A stretch of DNA of 64,000 bases from Microbacterium natoriense (GTDB lineage Bacteria; Actinomycetota; Actinomycetes; Actinomycetales; Microbacteriaceae), in contig NZ_JAUSXV010000001.1 of assembly GCF_030816295.1 (NCBI RefSeq), positions 2,170,001-2,234,000 on the forward strand. Reading direction: 5' to 3'. This document shows positions 29,519 through 37,321 of this stretch, in pieces. The position numbers and the translations under genes are program-made. The first letter of the stretch is position 1, and each line of letters opens with the position of its first letter. Under the pieces are notes generated by a model. That model saw nothing but the letters and a program-made list of their open reading frames with translations, searched no databases and was not told the origin of the DNA.

Positions 29519-29794
29519 ATGCCTGGTTCCTCGTCCGCCCCGCGCTTCCTTGCGCCCGCCCAGGTCGCTGAGCTCCTCAGCATCGAGGTCGACGAGGTGA
29601 TCGCGCTGGTCTACGAGGGCCGTCTCAGAGGCTCCCAGCTGGGTTCGCCTGCACGGTGGCGGATCGAGGAATCCAGCCTCGCCGAGTATCTCGCCGAGCA
29701 GTCGGAGGAGGCGAGGCGGATGGCGCTGTGGCGGCAGGCCAACGAGGCGAGCTTCCCCGAGGTGTGGGGGCCATCCGCGCCTCAGGGCATGTGA
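29519..29794 (+). CDS. Small helix-turn-helix (MerR/excisionase-type) DNA-binding protein
   Basis: 91 aa. A single helix-turn-helix of the excisionase/MerR_17 type: 'FLAPAQVAELLSIEVDEVIALVYEGRLRG' is split across residues 11-40, then 'ARWRIEESSLAEYLAEQSEE', then an acidic/aromatic tail. In actinobacteria such short proteins are chromosomal regulators as well as phage excisionases; no phage or integrase genes are nearby, so a chromosomal role is likelier. It overlaps the convergent unknown gene by 13 bases at the 3' end. A perfect DnaA box lies 50 bases upstream. Confidence 0.85.
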   Translation: MPGSSSAPRFLAPAQVAELLSIEVDEVIALVYEGRLRGSQLGSPARWRIEESSLAEYLAEQSEEARRMALWRQANEASFPEVWGPSAPQGM

Positions 29795-30393
29795 TCTCCG
29801 GCCGTCTGCACGGCGACGACCGCGTCGAATGGGATGATCAGGAAACCTGAGACGGCGCTTGCGAGCCGCGCACTTCCCGGTTCGTGCTGGGCCAGATCGA
29901 GATGGTCGGCGCCGGCGCGGTCGATCGTGCCGTGCAGCTCCTCGCCGTCCGCCGTGCTGACTCGCACAGTGGCTCTGCGACGCGCGAGATCGCGCAGCAC
30001 GAATCCGAGTGTCATCCGCTCCCGAAGATCAGCCGACTGCTCGCCCTGCTCCTCGAGGCTCGTGAGCAGCATTCCGTGGTCGACGGCGATGCCGCGAACA
30101 GCGTGCAAGGGGATGATCCTGATCGACGTCGCCACTCGGGGCCCGTCGGACACGACATCGGACGCGGCGACCCAATCCGCGCCGAGCGCGACGAGACGCA
30201 CGGGAAGCCGATGGACGCCCGCGAGCGTGAGCACGGCCGGAGCCCCTGCGGAGCACAGCATCCGCAGCCTGCTCCGGAGGTCCAGACGCGAGATCCGCAG
30301 GCGCTCGGACTCGGCGTCGAGCGCCGCCCGCTCGGCCTCCCACTCGGAGGCGAGCTGGCCCTCGAGATCCTCGAAAAGTCGGTCCCATCGCAT
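29782..30393 (-). CDS. Conserved hypothetical protein
   Basis: 203 aa, soluble, no signal peptide. The N-terminal 40 residues form a charged helix ('LFEDLEGQLASEWEAERAAL'). The remainder alternates short strands and loops, including 'RLRMLCSAGAPAVLTLAGVH', 'RIIPLHAVRGIAVDHG' and 'VRVSTADGEELHGTIDRAGA'. The last of these resembles a small beta-barrel strand pair of the kind in Sm-like or SH3-like folds, with a repeat of the same pattern earlier. I do not recognise a family function. ATG 30393 lies seven bases after TACGCT on its strand. It converges with the HTH gene and diverges from the Rv3235-like gene. Confidence 0.75.
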   Translation of the reverse strand: MRWDRLFEDLEGQLASEWEAERAALDAESERLRISRLDLRSRLRMLCSAGAPAVLTLAGVHRLPVRLVALGADWVAASDVVSDGPRVATSIRIIPLHAVRGIAVDHGMLLTSLEEQGEQSADLRERMTLGFVLRDLARRRATVRVSTADGEELHGTIDRAGADHLDLAQHEPGSARLASAVSGFLIIPFDAVVAVQTAGDHMP

Positions 30394-30400
30394 TCGATAG

Positions 30401-30406
30401 AGCGTA
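30401..30406 (-). promoter_or_regulatory. -10 element TACGCT of the conserved hypothetical gene
   Basis: Reverse-strand TACGCT, seven bases, then ATG 30393; leaderless-type spacing. Confidence 0.45.
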
Positions 30407-30432
30407 GGCGACCTCGCAGATGCATGTACGAG

Positions 30433-30441
30433 TTATCCACA
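30433..30441 (+). promoter_or_regulatory. DnaA-box 9-mer TTATCCACA (second copy)
   Basis: Perfect 9-mer in the 126-base gap between divergent genes, in the same orientation as the copy at 29461. Both read AGTTATCCACA with flanks. Confidence 0.4.
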
Positions 30442-30519
30442 ATGATCGCCGTTGCGGCTCACAGCGGCCTCGGTGCGTGCTGTACTGGCGGCAATCTTCC
30501 CCGACGGAGAGCACAGACG

Positions 30520-30906
30520 ATGACGCTTCACGAGTATTTCGCACCGCAGCCGACGCCCCGCGCAGACCTGCCGGATCCCGTTCCGCTGCTGCGCAGTCTC
30601 ACCCAGGGTGTTCTCGAAGTGCTCGCCGGGGTCAGAGAAGTCGATCAGCTCGCCCGCTGGTTCAACGAAGACGCCTTCCGGAGCCTGGTGACCAGGGCGA
30701 ATCTGTCGGCGAGGGCGCGCAGTGCGAGGGGGGTTTCGCCTGCGCGCCCGACTTTCGAGATCCGGTCGATCCGCACCTCCGACCCCGCCGACGGCGTGGT
30801 CGAAGCCGTCGTGATCGTGGCAGGGCCCGGTCGGACACGCGCGGTGGCGATCCGCCTGGAGGGCCTCGATCGGCGCTGGCGCGCCGCATCTCTCGCGGTG
30901 CTCTGA
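30520..30906 (+). CDS. Rv3235 family protein
   Basis: 128 aa, soluble. The segment 'RSLTQGVLEVLAGVREVDQL' followed by 'ARWFNEDAFRSLVTRANL' and 'IRSIRTSDPADGVVEAVVIV' matches the small actinobacterial family named after Rv3235, which lies in the secA region of M. tuberculosis. The C-terminus 'AIRLEGLDRRWRAASLAVL' is also typical (ligand-free NTF2-like beta end). GGAGAG nine bases before ATG 30520 supports the start. Function is unknown; conserved location between secA and pdtaS suggests an envelope or stress link, but that is inference. Confidence 0.85.
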   Translation: MTLHEYFAPQPTPRADLPDPVPLLRSLTQGVLEVLAGVREVDQLARWFNEDAFRSLVTRANLSARARSARGVSPARPTFEIRSIRTSDPADGVVEAVVIVAGPGRTRAVAIRLEGLDRRWRAASLAVL

Positions 30907-30933
30907 ACCGCCGGAGCCGAGACGCACCCCCAG

Positions 30934-30939
30934 TAGGCT
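30934..30939 (+). promoter_or_regulatory. -10 element TAGGCT of pdtaS
   Basis: TAGGCT, six bases (TGGGGG), GTG 30946; leaderless-type spacing. Confidence 0.55.
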
Positions 30940-30945
30940 TGGGGG

Positions 30946-32430
30946 GTGTCAACACTCAGTGATCTCGCCCAGGCCCAGGGCCGCCTGACCGACAGTGATG
31001 TCGAATGGCTTCATCGACTCGCCGGCGACGGTCAGCTCCTCGCAGACCTCGCGTCCGCGGACATCGTGGTCTGGATCCAGACCGACGACGGCTCGTTCAT
31101 CGCGGTGGCGCACGCGCGTCCGAGCGGCGCGGCCACCCTGTTCTACCGCGACATCGTGGGGGAGCGGGTGCGGCCGCAGTGGCGCACGCAGGTGCAGGGC
31201 GCGTTCGAGTCGGGGGAGATCGTCGATTCGTCTTCTCCCGACTGGTTCGAGGAGACTCCGACCAGAGTGCGTGCCGTTCCGATCGTCAACGAGCGCAGGG
31301 GATCGGACGAGCCTGCGTCGGTCATCGGCGTGGTGACCAGGCACACGAACCTCGGCGAGGCGAGGACGCCCTCGCGTCAGCAGATCACCTTCGACGAGTG
31401 CGCGAACGACCTGTTCCGCATGATCGCTGAGGGGAGCTTCCCCGATCTCGCCGCACCCACGTCACCGCGCCGCGGAGCGCCGCGCGCGTCAGACGGTCTC
31501 ATCCGCATCGATGTCGACGGCATCACGACCTTCGCGAGTCCGAACGCCCTGTCGGCCTTCAATCGCATGGGCTTCGACGATGAGCTCGAGGGGCAGTCCC
31601 TCGCCGAGGTGACGACACGTCTGGTGCCACCCTCCCGTCAGGTCGACGAGTCGCTTCCCGTGGTCGTCACCGGACGCGCTCCGTGGCGCACCGACATCGA
31701 GGCGCGGGGAGTCACGGTGTCGCTGCGCGCCATCCCGCTGAAGGACCACGGCACCCGCATCGGTGCGATTCTGCTCTGCCGCGATGTGTCGGAGCTGCGT
31801 CACCAGGAGCAGGAGCTCATCACCAAGGATGCGACTATCCGCGAGATCCACCACCGGGTGAAGAACAACCTGCAGACCGTCGCATCGCTGCTGCGCATCC
31901 AGGCGCGTCGCACGCATTCCGAGGAGGCGCGCGACGCCCTCACCCAGGCGATGCGTCGTGTGGACGCGATCGCGGTCGTGCACGACACGCTCGCCCAGGG
32001 GCTCGCGCAGAAAGTCGACTTCGACGAGGTCTTCCACCGGGTCCTCAAGCTCGTCGCCGAGGTCGCGTCGGCGCCGAACACGCGTGCGCGCACGCAGTCG
32101 ACGGGCCGCTTCGGGGTCCTGCCGAGTGAGTACGCGACGCCGTTGGCTCTCGCGCTGACCGAGGTCGTCACGAACGCCGTCGAGCACGGACTGGCCGGAA
32201 AGGAAGGCGTCGTCACGATCGACGCCAGCCGAACGGAGGAGAATCTGCACGTCACGGTGATCGACACCGGCAGCGGCCTGCCCGAGGGGCGTATCGGCCA
32301 GGGACTCGGCACTCAGATCATCCGCACCCTCATCCAGGGCGAGCTCGGCGGCACGATCGAGTGGAAGGGCAGCGAGGGAGAGGGAACCGAAGTCGTCATC
32401 GACATCCCGCTGCGCTGGCTGAAGAAGTGA
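30946..32430 (+). CDS. pdtaS: Sensor histidine kinase PdtaS
   Basis: 494-aa cytosolic kinase without membrane segments. Order: an N-terminal GAF domain (about 5-155), a PAS domain (about 185-285), a HisKA_2-type dimerisation helix with 'EIHHRVKNNLQTVASLL' (His302/His303), and a HATPase_c-type domain with 'LALTEVVTNAVEHGLAG', 'DTGSGLPEGRIGQGLGTQII'-like motifs. In mycobacteria PdtaS phosphorylates PdtaR, an ANTAR RNA-binding antiterminator; no pdtaR gene is in this window. It precedes whiB1 as in M. tuberculosis (Rv3220c-Rv3219), here in convergent orientation. GTG 30946 is set by the protein start and the -10 six bases upstream. Confidence 0.95.
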   Translation: MSTLSDLAQAQGRLTDSDVEWLHRLAGDGQLLADLASADIVVWIQTDDGSFIAVAHARPSGAATLFYRDIVGERVRPQWRTQVQGAFESGEIVDSSSPDWFEETPTRVRAVPIVNERRGSDEPASVIGVVTRHTNLGEARTPSRQQITFDECANDLFRMIAEGSFPDLAAPTSPRRGAPRASDGLIRIDVDGITTFASPNALSAFNRMGFDDELEGQSLAEVTTRLVPPSRQVDESLPVVVTGRAPWRTDIEARGVTVSLRAIPLKDHGTRIGAILLCRDVSELRHQEQELITKDATIREIHHRVKNNLQTVASLLRIQARRTHSEEARDALTQAMRRVDAIAVVHDTLAQGLAQKVDFDEVFHRVLKLVAEVASAPNTRARTQSTGRFGVLPSEYATPLALALTEVVTNAVEHGLAGKEGVVTIDASRTEENLHVTVIDTGSGLPEGRIGQGLGTQIIRTLIQGELGGTIEWKGSEGEGTEVVIDIPLRWLKK

Positions 32431-32439
32431 GCCGAGGCA

Positions 32440-32470
32440 GGTGCCGGTCGACGGACAGCCGACCGGCACC
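32440..32470 (+). terminator. pdtaS terminator hairpin
   Basis: Eleven-base perfect arms GGTGCCGGTCG/CGACCGGCACC with a nine-base loop, ten bases after the pdtaS stop. Confidence 0.65.
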
Positions 32471-32494
32471 GTGACTCGAATCTGATCGACAAGA

Positions 32495-32529
32495 AAACGG
32501 CCCGGGATCCAGAGGATCTCGGGCCGTTT
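32495..32529 (-). terminator. whiB terminator hairpin
   Basis: Sixteen-pair stem (one G-T) with loop AGA. Read on the reverse strand it ends CGTTTTCTT, a proper U-rich tail, just after the whiB stop. Confidence 0.75.
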
Positions 32530-32540
32530 CGTCGTGCAGG

Positions 32541-32789
32541 TCAGGACGCGCGGCGGGCGCGTGCGGCGCGGCGCTTCAGGGCGCGGCGCTCGTCTTCGGA
32601 GAGGCCTCCCCAGACGCCCGAGTCCTGGCTGGTCTCGAGGGCGTACTGCAGGCAGATCTCGGTCACCGTGCAGGTGGCGCAGACGGACTTCGCCTTCTCG
32701 ATCTGGTCGACGGCCGGGCCGGTGTTCCCCACGGGGAAGAAAAGCTCGGGGTCGACAGTCAGGCAGGCGGCTTTGTCGCGCCAGTCCAT
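32541..32789 (-). CDS. whiB1: WhiB family iron-sulfur transcriptional regulator
   Basis: 82 aa. Four cluster-binding cysteines: Cys9 in 'AACLTVDPELFF' and Cys37, Cys40 and Cys46 in 'VCATCTVTEICLQYAL'. The turn motif 'GVWGGLSEDERR' and a basic C-terminus (RRAARARRAS) that contacts DNA are present. WhiB1 carries a nitric-oxide-sensitive [4Fe-4S] cluster and binds the sigma factor; it is essential in mycobacteria. Placement next to pdtaS supports whiB1 over paralogues. GAGGAG seven bases before ATG 32789 is a strong ribosome binding site, so this transcript has a leader. Confidence 0.93.
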   Translation of the reverse strand: MDWRDKAACLTVDPELFFPVGNTGPAVDQIEKAKSVCATCTVTEICLQYALETSQDSGVWGGLSEDERRALKRRAARARRAS

Positions 32790-32954
32790 GGGGGCTCCTC
32801 GGTGTGGATTTCATGAGATGTCGCTGAGCGACGTCTCGGATTGGGGCGGCAGATCGGGGTTCAGCTACCCTGTTCAGATGCGGGCGGATGCCCGCTGTTT
32901 GTGATGCGAGCAGAAAGCCCGCCCCACGCCGCTGTGGGAGCACATGACTTTGTC

Positions 32955-32960
32955 TATTCT
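32955..32960 (+). promoter_or_regulatory. -10 element TATTCT of the small membrane protein
   Basis: TATTCT in an AT-rich patch of the whiB1 upstream region. It predicts a start near 32967 and a leader of about 55 bases to GTG 33023. Confidence 0.45.
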
Positions 32961-33022
32961 GTTACATGAATGTTTCGAAATCAAGACTTTTCCTCCTTCT
33001 CATTCGATTCCCAGGAGACATC

Positions 33023-33409
33023 GTGCGTGCACCAGGACTCGCTCTCGCGGCGGCAGCCGTGCTGGCCGTCGAAGGGGCGGCGCTGATCGTGTTCGCGCTG
33101 ATCGAGCTGTTCGGAGTCGGAGCGGGCGACGCATCGTCGTTGCCCACCGCCCTCGCCCTCATCGTGCTGACCCTGATCGGCGCGGTCGCGCTGCTCGCAT
33201 TCGCATTCGGCGCGCGAGCCGGACGATCGTGGGCGCGGTCGGGGGGGATCGTGTTCCAGGTGCTGGCCGTCGCGATCGCGTTCGCGGCGCTGACCGTGCA
33301 ACCCGTCGTGTGGCCGTTCGTGCTCGGCGTGGGGCTGCCGGGCGTCGCGGGATTCCTGCTCCTGATCGCGAGCGCGAGAGCTGAAGGCGGACGCGCCCCC
33401 GAGGCCTGA
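33023..33409 (+). CDS. Small multi-pass membrane protein, function unknown
   Basis: About 128 aa, four predicted transmembrane helices: 'LALAAAAVLAVEGAALIVFAL', 'ALALIVLTLIGAVALLAFAFG', 'GIVFQVLAVAIAFAAL' and 'VLGVGLPGVAGFLLLI' (each about 18-21 residues), with short loops and a hydrophilic C-terminus. I chose GTG 33023 because AGGAG lies six bases upstream and the protein then starts 'VRAPGLAL'; an in-frame ATG at 32966 would add a 19-residue 'MNVSKSRLFLLLIRF' extension lacking a ribosome binding site. Such proteins are common, unnamed, in Microbacteriaceae. It shares the 233-base upstream region with whiB1. Confidence 0.75.
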   Translation: MRAPGLALAAAAVLAVEGAALIVFALIELFGVGAGDASSLPTALALIVLTLIGAVALLAFAFGARAGRSWARSGGIVFQVLAVAIAFAALTVQPVVWPFVLGVGLPGVAGFLLLIASARAEGGRAPEA

Positions 33410-33423
33410 GCCGCCGGCGGGCG

Positions 33424-33897
33424 TCAGGAGTCGATGCCGAGGAGCTTGCGCAGGCGTGCGACGTGCCCTGTTGCCTTGACGTTGTAGAGCGCGAGCTCGA
33501 TGATTCCCTGCTCGTCGAGCACGAAGGTCGAGCGGATGACGCCTTCGATGATCTTGCCGTAGTTCATCTTCTCGCCCCATACGCCGTAGGCCGTGTGCAC
33601 GGAATGGTCGGGGTCGCTCAGGAGCGTGAAGGTGAGACCGTCGCGGTCGCGGAACTCGGCGAGCTTCGCCGGCTCGTCGCGGGAGATCCCGATCACGCGG
33701 TAGCCCGCGCCCTGCAGCGACGAGATGCTGTCGCGGAAGTCGCACGCCTGCGTGGTGCAGCCGGGTGTCATCGCCGCCGGGTAGAAGTAGAGCACCGTCT
33801 TCTCGCCGCGGAGGTCCGCCAGGCGGACGGTGCCGCCGTCCTGGTCGAGCAGGGCGAAGTCAGGGGCAGCGGTTCCGGGTTCCAGTCGCACAGTCAC
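33424..33897 (-). CDS. bcp: Thioredoxin-dependent peroxiredoxin, BCP/PrxQ type
   Basis: About 157 aa. The peroxidatic motif 'YPAAMTPGCTTQACDFRD' has the peroxidatic Cys and, five residues on, the resolving Cys (Prx-Q type). 'VIGISRDEPAKLAEFRDRDGL' and 'FTLLSDPDHSVHTAYGVWG' follow. It reduces hydrogen peroxide and organic hydroperoxides using thioredoxin or mycoredoxin. I prefer GTG 33897 because TAGGCT lies exactly six bases upstream; GTG 33903 touches the hexamer and would start inside the promoter. It lies between the small membrane protein and rsgA. Confidence 0.93.
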   Translation of the reverse strand: MTVRLEPGTAAPDFALLDQDGGTVRLADLRGEKTVLYFYPAAMTPGCTTQACDFRDSISSLQGAGYRVIGISRDEPAKLAEFRDRDGLTFTLLSDPDHSVHTAYGVWGEKMNYGKIIEGVIRSTFVLDEQGIIELALYNVKATGHVARLRKLLGIDS

Positions 33898-33903
33898 CTG
33901 CAC

Positions 33904-33909
33904 AGCCTA
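33904..33909 (-). promoter_or_regulatory. -10 element TAGGCT of bcp
   Basis: Reverse-strand TAGGCT, GTGCAG, GTG 33897: the six-base leaderless spacing decides between two GTG starts. It overlaps the end of rsgA. Confidence 0.5.
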
Positions 33910-34989
33910 CCGGCCGGGTGTCTGCTCGGCCTTGTCCGCGAAGGTCTGCAGCAGCCGCTGAAGGGAGTCGAGACGGGCGCGTCCCGTGTCGCCGAGCTCG
34001 CCGCGCTCCGCGGCCTCGATGAGTGCGCAATCGGGGGCGTCGGCGAGGTGGGTGCAGCCGCGCGGGCAGTCTTCGGCGATGAGGGCGAGCTCAGTGAAAG
34101 CCGCGAGGATGTTCTGCGGTTCGACGTGCCCGAGTCCGAAGGAGCGCACACCGGGCGTGTCGATGACCCAGCCGCTGCCCGCAGGGGTGCGATACCGGAG
34201 TGACACGGTCGACGAGGAGGTGTGCCGCCCGCGCCCCGTCACCTGGTTGACTTGGCCGGTCGCGCGCCCCGCGCTCGGCACGAGCGCGTTCACGAGGGTG
34301 GACTTGCCGACGCCGGAGTGTCCTACGAAGACGGTCGAGTGCCCGATCAGCGCGGCGCCGATCTCGTCGAGCGGCATGTCGCCCGTGGCGCTCGTGAACA
34401 CGCGGAGGGCGTCGAGCCCGTCGAAGTGCTTCAGGAAGTCGGACGGGTCGGCGAGGTCGGTCTTGGTCACGACGAGGAGAGGGCGTATGCCTGCATCGAG
34501 CGCCGCGACCAGGTAGCGGTCGACCAGTCGGGCTCGAGGCTCCGGGTCGGCCGCGGCGACCACGACGAGCATCTGGTCGGCGTTGGCCACGATGACGCGC
34601 TCGACCTGATCGGTGTCGTCCGCGCTGCGCCGCAGCAGGGACGTGCGCTCCACGATGCCCACCATGCGGGCGAGCGTGCCTTCGTCGCCCGAGGTGTCTC
34701 CGACTACGCGGGCACGATCGCCGGTGACGATCGGCGTGCGACGCAGCTCACGCGCGCGGGTGGCGGTGATCGTGCGCTCCTCGGGGGTGTCCTCGCCCAT
34801 CAGCACCGAATAGCGCCCGCGGTCGACGCCGAGCACGCGGCCGATCCGGGCGTCCTCGTGGGCCGGACGCCGTTTCGTGCGCGGCCGATTCGCCTTCGGA
34901 TTGGGGCGGGAGCGGATGCTCGACTCGTCGTACTCGTCGTACTCGTCGAAGTCGTCGTCGAGTTCGTCGTCGTCGTTGAGCCAGCTCAC
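33907..34989 (-). CDS. rsgA: Ribosome small-subunit-dependent GTPase A
   Basis: 360-aa circularly permuted GTPase for late 30S maturation. An acidic N-terminal stretch ('DDDELDDDFDEYDEYDE') precedes an OB fold (about 50-115). G4 'VVTKTDLAD' comes before G1 'FVGHSGVGKSTLVNAL' and G3 'DTPGVRSFG', the permuted order. The zinc knuckle 'CPRGCTHLADAPDC' (Cys, Cys, His, Cys) lies near residues 300-313. GTG 34989 overlaps the aroA stop (GTGA), so rsgA is coupled to aroA as in M. tuberculosis (Rv3228/Rv3227). The very acidic N-terminus is longer than in proteobacterial RsgA. Confidence 0.95.
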   Translation of the reverse strand: MSWLNDDDELDDDFDEYDEYDESSIRSRPNPKANRPRTKRRPAHEDARIGRVLGVDRGRYSVLMGEDTPEERTITATRARELRRTPIVTGDRARVVGDTSGDEGTLARMVGIVERTSLLRRSADDTDQVERVIVANADQMLVVVAAADPEPRARLVDRYLVAALDAGIRPLLVVTKTDLADPSDFLKHFDGLDALRVFTSATGDMPLDEIGAALIGHSTVFVGHSGVGKSTLVNALVPSAGRATGQVNQVTGRGRHTSSSTVSLRYRTPAGSGWVIDTPGVRSFGLGHVEPQNILAAFTELALIAEDCPRGCTHLADAPDCALIEAAERGELGDTGRARLDSLQRLLQTFADKAEQTPGR

Positions 34990-36311
34990 GCGGAGTCGCC
35001 TCGCAGCATCCGCTCCCAGAGCAGGGTGAACTCCGGGAGGGTCTTCGCGGTGGTGCCGATGTCGTCGATCTCGACTCCCGCCACCCGGAGGCCGATCAGT
35101 GCACCCGTGGTGGCCATGCGGTGATCGTGATACGCAGCCCACGTGCCGCCGTGCAGCTCCCGCGGGATGATGCGCAGGCCGTCCGGCAGCTCTTCGGCTT
35201 CGCCGCCGAGGGCTCGCACGTTCTCGATCAGCGCCGCGATCCGGTCGGTCTCGTGCAGTCGGATGTGCCCGATGCCGCGGATGGTCGTCGGGGCGTCGGC
35301 GAACACCGCAAGGCCCACGAGCGTCGGTGTGAGTTCGCTGGCGGCCGACAGATCGAGGTCGACGCCGTGGATCCCGCTGCCGGCGCGTACGGTGAGCGTG
35401 CCGCTGTGACGGCCCACGTGGGCGCCCATGGCCTGCAGGATCTCCGGCAGCAGATGCCCAGGCTGCGTCGAATGCACGGGCCAGCCCGTCACCGACACGG
35501 CGCCGCCGGTGACGAGGGCGGCGGCGAGGAACGGTGCGGCGTTGGAGAGGTCGGGCTCGATCGCGATCTCCTTGGCGCGGGGAACCCCGGCCTCGACGAG
35601 CCATTCGCCGGTCGCAGGCCGTTCGATGCGGATGCCGCGGCGGCTCAAGGCCTCGATCGTCATGTCGATGTGCGGGAGGCTCGGCAGGTGCTCACCCGTG
35701 TGGACCAGGTGCAGACCGACGTCGAAACGGGGGGCGGCGAGAAGCAGCCCTGAGACGAACTGGCTGGAGGCGGAGGCGTCGATCTCGACGCGCCCGCCGC
35801 GGATGCGCCCGTGACCGCGGATCGTGAACGGCAGCGCCCAGGTGCCCTCGTCGTCGATGTCGACGCCGAGGTCGCGCAGAGCGCTGATCAGGCCGCCCAT
35901 CGGGCGATGCAGCGCAGTCTCGTGCGCCGTGAGGTGAACATCGTTCTGTGCGAGCCCCGCGAGAGGTGCGATGAAGCGCATGACCGTACCCGCCTGTCCG
36001 CAGTCGATCGTCGTGCCGCCTCCGAGCTTCGCGGGGGTGACGACGAGGTCGGGGCCGAACTCGCTTCCGGCATCCACCTCTTCGATGCCGACGCCGAGAG
36101 CGCGCAGCGCGTCGACCATGCGACGCGAGTCGTCCGAGTGCAGCGGCGAGATCAGCCGGCCGGGGCCGTCGGCGATCGCGGCGATGATCAGCTCGCGATT
36201 CGTCAGCGACTTCGAGCCGGGGATCGTGACCGTGGCGCGCACGGCGCCCTCGGCGGCGGGCGCGGCGTAGACGCCCTGGACGAGGGGAGGGGAATACCTG
36301 TTGGCGCTCAT
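34986..36311 (-). CDS. aroA: 3-phosphoshikimate 1-carboxyvinyltransferase (EPSP synthase)
   Basis: 441 aa; transfers enolpyruvyl from PEP to shikimate 3-phosphate in the shikimate pathway. Seen: 'TIPGSKSLTNRELIIAAIAD' near residues 28-47 (catalytic Lys and shikimate contacts), 'DCGQAGTVMRFIAPLAG' near 122-138, 'EPDLSNAAPFLAAALVTGG', 'HIRLHETDRIAALIENVRAL' and 'DHRMATTGALIGLR' near the C-terminus. Class I sequence features (Gly in 'AGTVMR') suggest ordinary glyphosate sensitivity, but this is not proven. ATG 36311 stands eight bases after TAAAGT. Divergent from sigH. Confidence 0.96.
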   Translation of the reverse strand: MSANRYSPPLVQGVYAAPAAEGAVRATVTIPGSKSLTNRELIIAAIADGPGRLISPLHSDDSRRMVDALRALGVGIEEVDAGSEFGPDLVVTPAKLGGGTTIDCGQAGTVMRFIAPLAGLAQNDVHLTAHETALHRPMGGLISALRDLGVDIDDEGTWALPFTIRGHGRIRGGRVEIDASASSQFVSGLLLAAPRFDVGLHLVHTGEHLPSLPHIDMTIEALSRRGIRIERPATGEWLVEAGVPRAKEIAIEPDLSNAAPFLAAALVTGGAVSVTGWPVHSTQPGHLLPEILQAMGAHVGRHSGTLTVRAGSGIHGVDLDLSAASELTPTLVGLAVFADAPTTIRGIGHIRLHETDRIAALIENVRALGGEAEELPDGLRIIPRELHGGTWAAYHDHRMATTGALIGLRVAGVEIDDIGTTAKTLPEFTLLWERMLRGDSA

Positions 36312-36319
36312 CGGTTCCC

Positions 36320-36325
36320 ACTTTA
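36320..36325 (-). promoter_or_regulatory. -10 element TAAAGT of aroA
   Basis: Reverse-strand TAAAGT, eight bases, ATG 36311; near-leaderless start. Confidence 0.45.
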
Positions 36326-36383
36326 GTGAACGCGGATGCAGGCCCGACGGATCGGGACCGGCATTCGCCGAGAAGGAGAGAGC

Positions 36384-37046
36384 ATGCTCGCAACGCTTGA
36401 GCGCGAGTCGGTCGACCTCAGCGTCCTAGACTGGCCGGTGATGGATGACACCGCAACCGCAGACACGGTCAGCGACCCTCGGCGCGAGTTCGAGGAACAG
36501 GCGATCCCGTACATGGATCAGCTGTACGCCGCTGCCATGCGCATGACGCGCAATCCGGCCGACGCCGCCGACCTCGTACAGGAGACCTTCGTGAAGGCAT
36601 ACGGCTCATGGGCCACCTTCACGCAGGGCACCAATCTCAAGGCGTGGCTGTACCGGATCCTCACCAACACGTACATCAACATCTACCGCAAGAAGCAGCG
36701 CGAGCCGTTCCAGGGCACGATCGACGAACTCGAGGACTGGCAGCTCGGCGGCGCCGAATCGACGACGGCTTCGCACAGCCGGTCAGCGGAGGCGGAGGCG
36801 ATCGACCGGATGCCGGCATCCGTCGTGAAGGACGCTCTCCAGGCCGTGCCGGAGGATTTCCGGCTGGCTGTGTACCTCGCGGACGTCGAGGGATTCGCCT
36901 ATCAGGAGATCGCCGACATCATGAAGACCCCCATCGGCACCGTGATGAGCCGTCTGCACCGTGGCAGGCGGATGCTGCGGGAGCTGCTGGCCGACTATGC
37001 CGTGGAGCGGGGCATCGCCGCGGCTGACACGAGGAGCAGGAAATGA
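36384..37046 (+). CDS. sigH: ECF sigma factor SigH/SigR
   Basis: 220 aa. Region 2 ('[20 protein letters not shown]', '[20 protein letters not shown]', '[20 protein letters not shown]') and region 4 ('[20 protein letters not shown]', '[11 protein letters not shown]') belong to the thiol-oxidative-stress sigma family SigH (Mycobacterium)/SigR (Streptomyces). The anti-sigma gene follows with an ATGA overlap. AAGGAGAG seven bases before ATG 36384 sets the start, although upstream in-frame codons are open to 36336. The N-terminal 25 residues before region 2 are acidic and variable. Its regulon controls thioredoxin, Clp and mycothiol functions in relatives. Confidence 0.95.
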   Translation: MLATLERESVDLSVLDWPVMDDTATADTVSDPRREFEEQAIPYMDQLYAAAMRMTRNPADAADLVQETFVKAYGSWATFTQGTNLKAWLYRILTNTYINIYRKKQREPFQGTIDELEDWQLGGAESTTASHSRSAEAEAIDRMPASVVKDALQAVPEDFRLAVYLADVEGFAYQEIADIMKTPIGTVMSRLHRGRRMLRELLADYAVERGIAAADTRSRK

Positions 37047-37288
37047 GCGACTGCGGCTGCAACAAGGCGCGTCAGGATCTGGAGGAGTACCTCCGCAACG
37101 AAGTGTGCAAGACCGAGCACACCGAGATCCGCGAGCATCTCGAGAGCTGCCCGTCCTGCCGGGACGAGGCTCTCGTCGCGACCACCCTCACCGAGGTCGT
37201 CGCGCGCGCCTGCAAGGAGACGGCTCCTGAGGAGCTCCGCGACCAGGTCTTCGCGCGACTGCGCGAGGTGCAGGCCGCCCAGCACTGA
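37043..37288 (+). CDS. rshA: Zinc-associated anti-sigma factor (RshA/RsrA)
   Basis: 81 aa. The ZAS motif His-X3-Cys-X2-Cys is present as 'HLESCPSC' (about residues 32-39), plus extra cysteines near the N-terminus ('CGCNKARQ') and at residues 21 and 57. In RsrA/RshA a zinc-bound thiol switch releases SigR/SigH under disulfide stress. The ATGA overlap with sigH couples the pair. Ends 33 bases before the acetyltransferase gene. Confidence 0.95.
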   Translation: MSDCGCNKARQDLEEYLRNEVCKTEHTEIREHLESCPSCRDEALVATTLTEVVARACKETAPEELRDQVFARLREVQAAQH

Positions 37289-37309
37289 TTCGGCGTCGCA
37301 CACCGTCAG

Positions 37310-37315
37310 TAGGGT
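37310..37315 (+). promoter_or_regulatory. -10 element TAGGGT of the Eis-like gene
   Basis: TAGGGT, six bases (GGAGGC), ATG 37322; leaderless-type spacing, although GGAGG could also act as a close Shine-Dalgarno. Confidence 0.45.
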
Positions 37316-37321
37316 GGAGGC

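Noticed and set aside
29519-29794. Excisionase-like HTH protein as a sign of a prophage or integrative element
   Set aside because: No integrase, attachment repeat, tRNA or change of base composition nearby; neighbours belong to the conserved backbone.
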